Positions 4,680-7,921 of a stretch of 7,921 nucleotides of DNA are shown one piece after another. The notes under the pieces are model-generated. The model had not been told where the DNA came from and searched no databases. It worked only from the letters and a program-made list of their open reading frames with translations. The stretch spans positions 1 through 7,921 of the forward strand of contig JACMKH010000056.1 in assembly GCA_014380205.1 (NCBI GenBank), given 5' to 3'. The translations under genes and the position numbers were made by a program. Source of the DNA: Sphingomonadaceae bacterium. GTDB lineage: Bacteria; Pseudomonadota; Alphaproteobacteria; Sphingomonadales; Sphingomonadaceae. Numbering within the stretch: the stretch's first letter is position 1; the number at the start of each line of letters is the position of its first letter.

Positions 4680-6446
4680 TTGCAAGTGAGCGAACTCCTC
4701 GATCGGCGCTGGAAGGCCGGGGTTCTGATCGCATGGATCGCGGTCGCCGCCGCGCTGATCTGGGTGCGCTGGGCGCAGATCGAGGGGCTCGGGCTTTCGG
4801 ACACCGACGACAATCTGCGCCTCGCGCAGGTCCGCGCGCTGCTCGATGGCCAGCACTGGTTCGATCTCGCGCAGCACCGCCTGTCGCCGCCCGAGGGCGC
4901 GAACATCCATTGGAGCCGGATCGTCGACCTGCCGCTCGCGGGGCTGATCCTGCTGTTCGAGCCTTTCATGGCGACGCCCTGGGCCGGGCGCTGGGCGGCG
5001 GCGATCGCGCCGATGATCCCGCTCGGACTCGGGCTGTTCGCGGCGGCGCTGGTGACGCGGCGGATGATCGATCCGCGCGCCTGGCCGATCGGGATCGCCG
5101 TCGCGCTGTGCGCGCATATCGCGCTTTCGATGTGGTCGCCGATGCGGATCGACCATCACGGCTGGCAGCTCGCGCTGCTGCTGACCAGCCTCGCGGGCTT
5201 CGCCGACCCCAGGGGCCGACGCGGCGGCGCGACCGCGGGGCTGGCGAGCGCGGTGAGCCTCGCGATCGGGCTCGAGATGCTGATCTTCATCGTCGCGGTC
5301 GCGGGGCTGATCGCGTTGCTCTGGGTGCGCGACGAGCGCGAGGCAGGGCGGCTCCAAACCTATGGCGCGAGCCTCGCGGGCGGGACCGCGATCGGCTTCC
5401 TGCTTTTCGCTTCCTGGGCCAACCGCGCGCCGGTCTGCGACGCACTCTCGCCCGTCTGGATCTCGGCGCTGATTCCGGCGGGCGCGGCGCTGTTCGCGCT
5501 GCCGATGCTCCGGCTCGCAACCTGGCCGCTCCGGCTCGGCTCGGCGGCGGTCGCGGGAGGCGCGATTGGGCTCGTCTTCGTGCTGCTCTGGCCCGATTGC
5601 CTGACCAATCCGTTCGGCGTCAGCGACGCGGCGCGAACGATGTGGCTCGACAATGTCCGCGAGGCCAAGCCGATCTACGGCCACGGATGGCGGACGGGGT
5701 TGCGCGCGATCGCGCTGCCGCTGGTCGGGCTGATCGGCGCGGGGGTGATGGCGTGGCGGCTGCGGCGCGATCCCGAGGCGATGCGCTGGGCGATGATGGC
5801 GCTGCTCTCGCTGGTCTCGACCGGGCTGCTGTTCGTCCAGCTCCGCGTCGCGCCGGGGGCGCAGCTCATCGCCGTGGCGGGTGCGAGCGCGCTCGGCTGG
5901 CTGCTGCTCGCGCGCATCCGGACGCTGACCTCGATGCCCGCGCGCATCGTGGGAACGCTCGCGGTGTTCGGCGTGATCACCGGATACGTGACCTTCATCC
6001 CGACGACGCTGTTCCCCGAGCGGCCCAACGCGGCGCTTCGCCAGAGTCGCGCGATGGCCGCGCGCTGCCGGCGCGAGGCTGACCTCGCGGCGGTCGGCGC
6101 GCAGCCCCAAGGGCTTGTGCTCACCCAGGTCGATCTCGGTCCCCGGCTGATCGTGACCACCCACCACGACGCGATCGCGGGCCCCTATCACCGCAACGGC
6201 GAGGCGATCGTCGAGATCATGCGCACCTTCGAGGGCGACGAGGCGGCGGCGCGCGCGATGATCGCGCGGCGCGGCGTCGACTATGTGCTGATCTGCCCCA
6301 CGCTAGGCGAGACCCAGCTCTACCGCCGCGCCGGAAGCGACAGCTTCGCCGCGCACCTGATCGCGGGCCGCGCGCCGGAGTGGCTCGAGGAGATCGCGCT
6401 TCTCGAGGATTCGCCGTTAAGGCTGTGGCGCGTCAGGCGAGATTGA
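4680..6446 (+). CDS. Large GT-C-like polytopic membrane protein with soluble C-terminal tail
   Basis: The protein has 588 residues with roughly eleven to thirteen hydrophobic helices (first about 12-31, last about 420-440) and a soluble tail of about 145 residues. The first outer loop carries SDTDDNLR (40-47) and IHWSRIVDLPLAG (76-88). A second acidic motif, RIDHHGWQ (156-163), sits in the next outer loop, and GLEM (197-200) places a Glu in a helix. Two acidic loop motifs plus a C-terminal soluble domain is the layout of GT-C transferases, loosely including the STT3/AglB oligosaccharyltransferases. The tail contains DLGPRLIVTTHHDAIAGPYH (485-504) and DYVLICP (534-540). The start is TTG at 4680, seven bases after GGGGAGGGGAG; an in-frame GTG at 4686 is the alternative. 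I do not recognise a named family. Context argues for transfer of a lipid-linked sugar or glycan in the periplasm, which is inference. Confidence 0.78.
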   Translation: MQVSELLDRRWKAGVLIAWIAVAAALIWVRWAQIEGLGLSDTDDNLRLAQVRALLDGQHWFDLAQHRLSPPEGANIHWSRIVDLPLAGLILLFEPFMATPWAGRWAAAIAPMIPLGLGLFAAALVTRRMIDPRAWPIGIAVALCAHIALSMWSPMRIDHHGWQLALLLTSLAGFADPRGRRGGATAGLASAVSLAIGLEMLIFIVAVAGLIALLWVRDEREAGRLQTYGASLAGGTAIGFLLFASWANRAPVCDALSPVWISALIPAGAALFALPMLRLATWPLRLGSAAVAGGAIGLVFVLLWPDCLTNPFGVSDAARTMWLDNVREAKPIYGHGWRTGLRAIALPLVGLIGAGVMAWRLRRDPEAMRWAMMALLSLVSTGLLFVQLRVAPGAQLIAVAGASALGWLLLARIRTLTSMPARIVGTLAVFGVITGYVTFIPTTLFPERPNAALRQSRAMAARCRREADLAAVGAQPQGLVLTQVDLGPRLIVTTHHDAIAGPYHRNGEAIVEIMRTFEGDEAAARAMIARRGVDYVLICPTLGETQLYRRAGSDSFAAHLIAGRAPEWLEEIALLEDSPLRLWRVRRD

Positions 6447-7071
6447 ACGCCGCGACGACGCCGTCGATGACGAACTGCGCGGCGAGCGCGGCGAGGATCA
6501 CGCCGAGCAGGCGCGTGATCACCGCCTCGATCTTCTTGCCGAGCAGCCGCATCATCGCCCCCGCCGCGAGCAGCGCGAGCAAGGTCAGCAGCAGGATCGC
6601 GCCGAGCGCGGCGAACACGGTAAGCGATTCCTGATAGCCTTGGCTACGCCCCGCGAGCAGCATCACCGAGGCGATCGAGCCCGGTCCGGCGATCATCGGC
6701 ATCGCCATTGGGAAGACCGAGACGTCTTCGACCTCGGGCGTGTCGATGATCTTCTGCGCGCGGTCCTCGCGGCGCTTGGTGCGGCGCTCGAAGATCATCT
6801 CGAAGGCGATGTAGAACAGCATAATCCCGCCCGAGATGCGAAACGCGTCGAGGCTGATGCCGAGCGCGTCGAGCATCTGCTCGCCGAGCAGCGCGAAGAA
6901 GATCAGGATCAGGGTCGCGACGAACACCGCGCGCACCGCCATCGCGCGGCGCTGGCGCGGGCTCGCCTCGGTGGTCATGCTCGCATAGATCGGCGCGCAG
7001 CCGGGCGGGTCGATCACGACGAAGAAGGTCGCGAGCGCGGAGACGAACAGCTCGACGAGCGCGGGGTCCAT
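6433..7071 (-). CDS. MarC-family (UPF0056) inner membrane protein
   Basis: The protein has 212 residues and six hydrophobic helices, the usual size for the family. Diagnostic segments are DPPGCAPIY (21-29) in the first helix, RISGGIMLF (78-86), an Arg/Glu-rich cytoplasmic loop (about 95-115), then FPMAMPMIAGPGSI (120-133), where helix four begins with the A-G-P-G turn. The two halves, each with a D/A-G-P/P-G turn, are the inverted-repeat architecture of the MarC/YhgN/YchE group. The biochemical function is not established; early links to multiple antibiotic resistance in E. coli were not upheld. The start at 7071 shares one base with the folD stop (TGATG), so it is probably translated by coupling with folD. 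The 3' end overlaps the convergent 588-residue gene by 14 bases. Confidence 0.94.
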   Translation of the reverse strand: MDPALVELFVSALATFFVVIDPPGCAPIYASMTTEASPRQRRAMAVRAVFVATLILIFFALLGEQMLDALGISLDAFRISGGIMLFYIAFEMIFERRTKRREDRAQKIIDTPEVEDVSVFPMAMPMIAGPGSIASVMLLAGRSQGYQESLTVFAALGAILLLTLLALLAAGAMMRLLGKKIEAVITRLLGVILAALAAQFVIDGVVAAFNLA

Positions 7072-7921
7072 CAGATGTCCAGCGGCTCAGCCGCGCCCTC
7101 GCGGCGATGCGCGGCGACGAGCGTGTTGCGGAGCAGCACGGCGATGGTCATCGGGCCGACGCCGCCGGGAACGGGGGTGATCGCGCCCGCGACGCGGACG
7201 GCCGAATCATAGTCGACATCGCCGACGAGGCGCGTCTTGCCTTCCTCTTCGGCGGGAACGCGGTTGATGCCGACGTCGATAACCGCCGCGCCGGGCTTGA
7301 TCCAGTCGCCCTTGACCATCCGAGGCCGCCCGACCGCAGCGACGACGATGTCGGCGCGGCGGACGAGGCCGGGCAGGTCGCGCGTGCGCGAATGCGCGAC
7401 CGTGACCGTGCAGCTTTCACGGATCAGCAGCTGCGCCATGGGCTTGCCGACAATGTTCGAACGGCCGATCACCATCGCGTCGAATCCCTCGAGGTCACCG
7501 AGCCGCTCCTTGAGCAGCATCAGGCAGCCGAGCGGCGTGCACGGGACGAAGCCGGGCAGGCCGATCGCGAGGCGGCCCGCGTTGACCGGATGGAAGCCGT
7601 CGACATCCTTGTTGGGATCGAGCGCGGCGATCACCGCCTGCTCGTCGATGTGGTCGGGCAGCGGCAGCTGGACGAGGATGCCATCGACGCGGTCGTCGGC
7701 GTTGAGCAGATTGACGAGCGCGAGCAGATCCTCCTGGCTGGTCTGGGCGGGGAGCGCATGCTTGAAGCTCTCCATTCCCGCCTCGAGCGTCGCCTTCGCC
7801 TTGGCGCGGACATACACCTGACTCGCCGGGTCCTCGCCGACGAGCACCACCGCGAGGCCGGGTGCTCGGCCCGACGCCGCGCGGAACTCGGCGACGCCCC
7901 CGGCGACGCGCGCGCGCAGCC
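7071..7921 (-). CDS. folD: Bifunctional methylenetetrahydrofolate dehydrogenase/methenyltetrahydrofolate cyclohydrolase, 5' end outside the window
   Basis: The frame is open to the right edge and gives 282 visible residues plus stop. FolD is usually about 285-300 residues, so roughly the first 10-20 are missing. It catalyses NADP-dependent oxidation of 5,10-methylene-THF and hydrolysis of 5,10-methenyl-THF to 10-formyl-THF in the cytosol, feeding purine and formyl-Met synthesis. Numbering from the first visible residue, [17 protein letters not shown] (24-40) holds the catalytic Tyr/Lys pair (Y36, K40). [16 protein letters not shown] and PCTPLG form the substrate site, [11 protein letters not shown] is the dinucleotide-binding motif, and [17 protein letters not shown] near the C-terminus is the folate-loop signature. 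A GTG at 7850 could be mistaken for the start, but the 23 codons before it encode the normal FolD helix leading into VVLVG, so the true start lies beyond the window. All key residues are present. Confidence 0.97.
   Translation of the reverse strand, partial: LRARVAGGVAEFRAASGRAPGLAVVLVGEDPASQVYVRAKAKATLEAGMESFKHALPAQTSQEDLLALVNLLNADDRVDGILVQLPLPDHIDEQAVIAALDPNKDVDGFHPVNAGRLAIGLPGFVPCTPLGCLMLLKERLGDLEGFDAMVIGRSNIVGKPMAQLLIRESCTVTVAHSRTRDLPGLVRRADIVVAAVGRPRMVKGDWIKPGAAVIDVGINRVPAEEEGKTRLVGDVDYDSAVRVAGAITPVPGGVGPMTIAVLLRNTLVAAHRREGAAEPLDI

Noticed and set aside
4602..6191. A 529-codon open frame on the minus strand opposite the 588-residue gene
   Set aside because: The translation is almost entirely Arg, Glu, Asp, Gln, Pro and His with no hydrophobic core or motif. 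This is the expected mirror of a G/C-third-position coding gene; the opposite strand carries a coherent membrane protein.
1..7921. Frequent CGATCG/GCGATCGC palindromes resembling a spaced repeat
   Set aside because: They fall in coding sequence at irregular spacing and follow from common Ala-Ile and Arg-Ser codons at this GC content; a proper count against a codon-shuffled control would be needed to claim enrichment.

Overview
The window is a very GC-rich stretch with densely packed genes, codon use strongly biased to G/C in third positions, and an in-frame TTG start. Together with the kinds of protein encoded, this points to an alphaproteobacterium, most likely a sphingomonad (Sphingomonadales). 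That assignment rests on composition and protein style, not on a marker gene. I see no rRNA, tRNA, CRISPR array, transposase or phage gene.

Positions 1 to about 6446 form a membrane glycosylation locus. On the minus strand, reading from 4105 down to the left edge, four genes follow each other: a membrane-anchored family 2 glycosyltransferase, a small SAM-dependent methyltransferase, a GT-C-like integral membrane glycosyltransferase, and a GT87 (DUF2029)-type membrane glycosyltransferase cut off by the window edge. Each of the three junctions is the same 4-base ATGA stop/start overlap, so this is almost certainly one translationally coupled operon. Upstream on the same strand lies a GtrA-family four-helix membrane protein (4182-4580), separated by a 76-base gap. 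Diverging from it on the plus strand is a 588-residue polytopic protein (4680-6446) with GT-C-like acidic loop motifs and a C-terminal soluble tail.

The parts fit a known scheme. A cytoplasmic family 2 enzyme loads a sugar onto a polyprenyl phosphate, a GtrA protein helps move the lipid-linked sugar across the inner membrane, and GT-C enzymes with periplasmic active sites transfer it to a surface acceptor. The methyltransferase could add a methyl group to the glycan or lipid. The sugar, the acceptor and the order of steps cannot be read from the sequence. No nucleotide-sugar synthesis, polymerase, ligase or export gene is present in the window.

Positions 6433 to 7921 hold a housekeeping pair on the minus strand: folD (one-carbon folate metabolism, 5' end outside the window) followed by a MarC-family membrane protein. 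The two are joined by a one-base TGATG stop/start overlap. The MarC gene converges on, and overlaps by 14 bases, the 588-residue protein gene, which leaves no intergenic terminator between the two blocks.

The only gene-free stretches are two short intergenic regions (4106-4181 and 4581-4679). No gap exceeds 100 bases.
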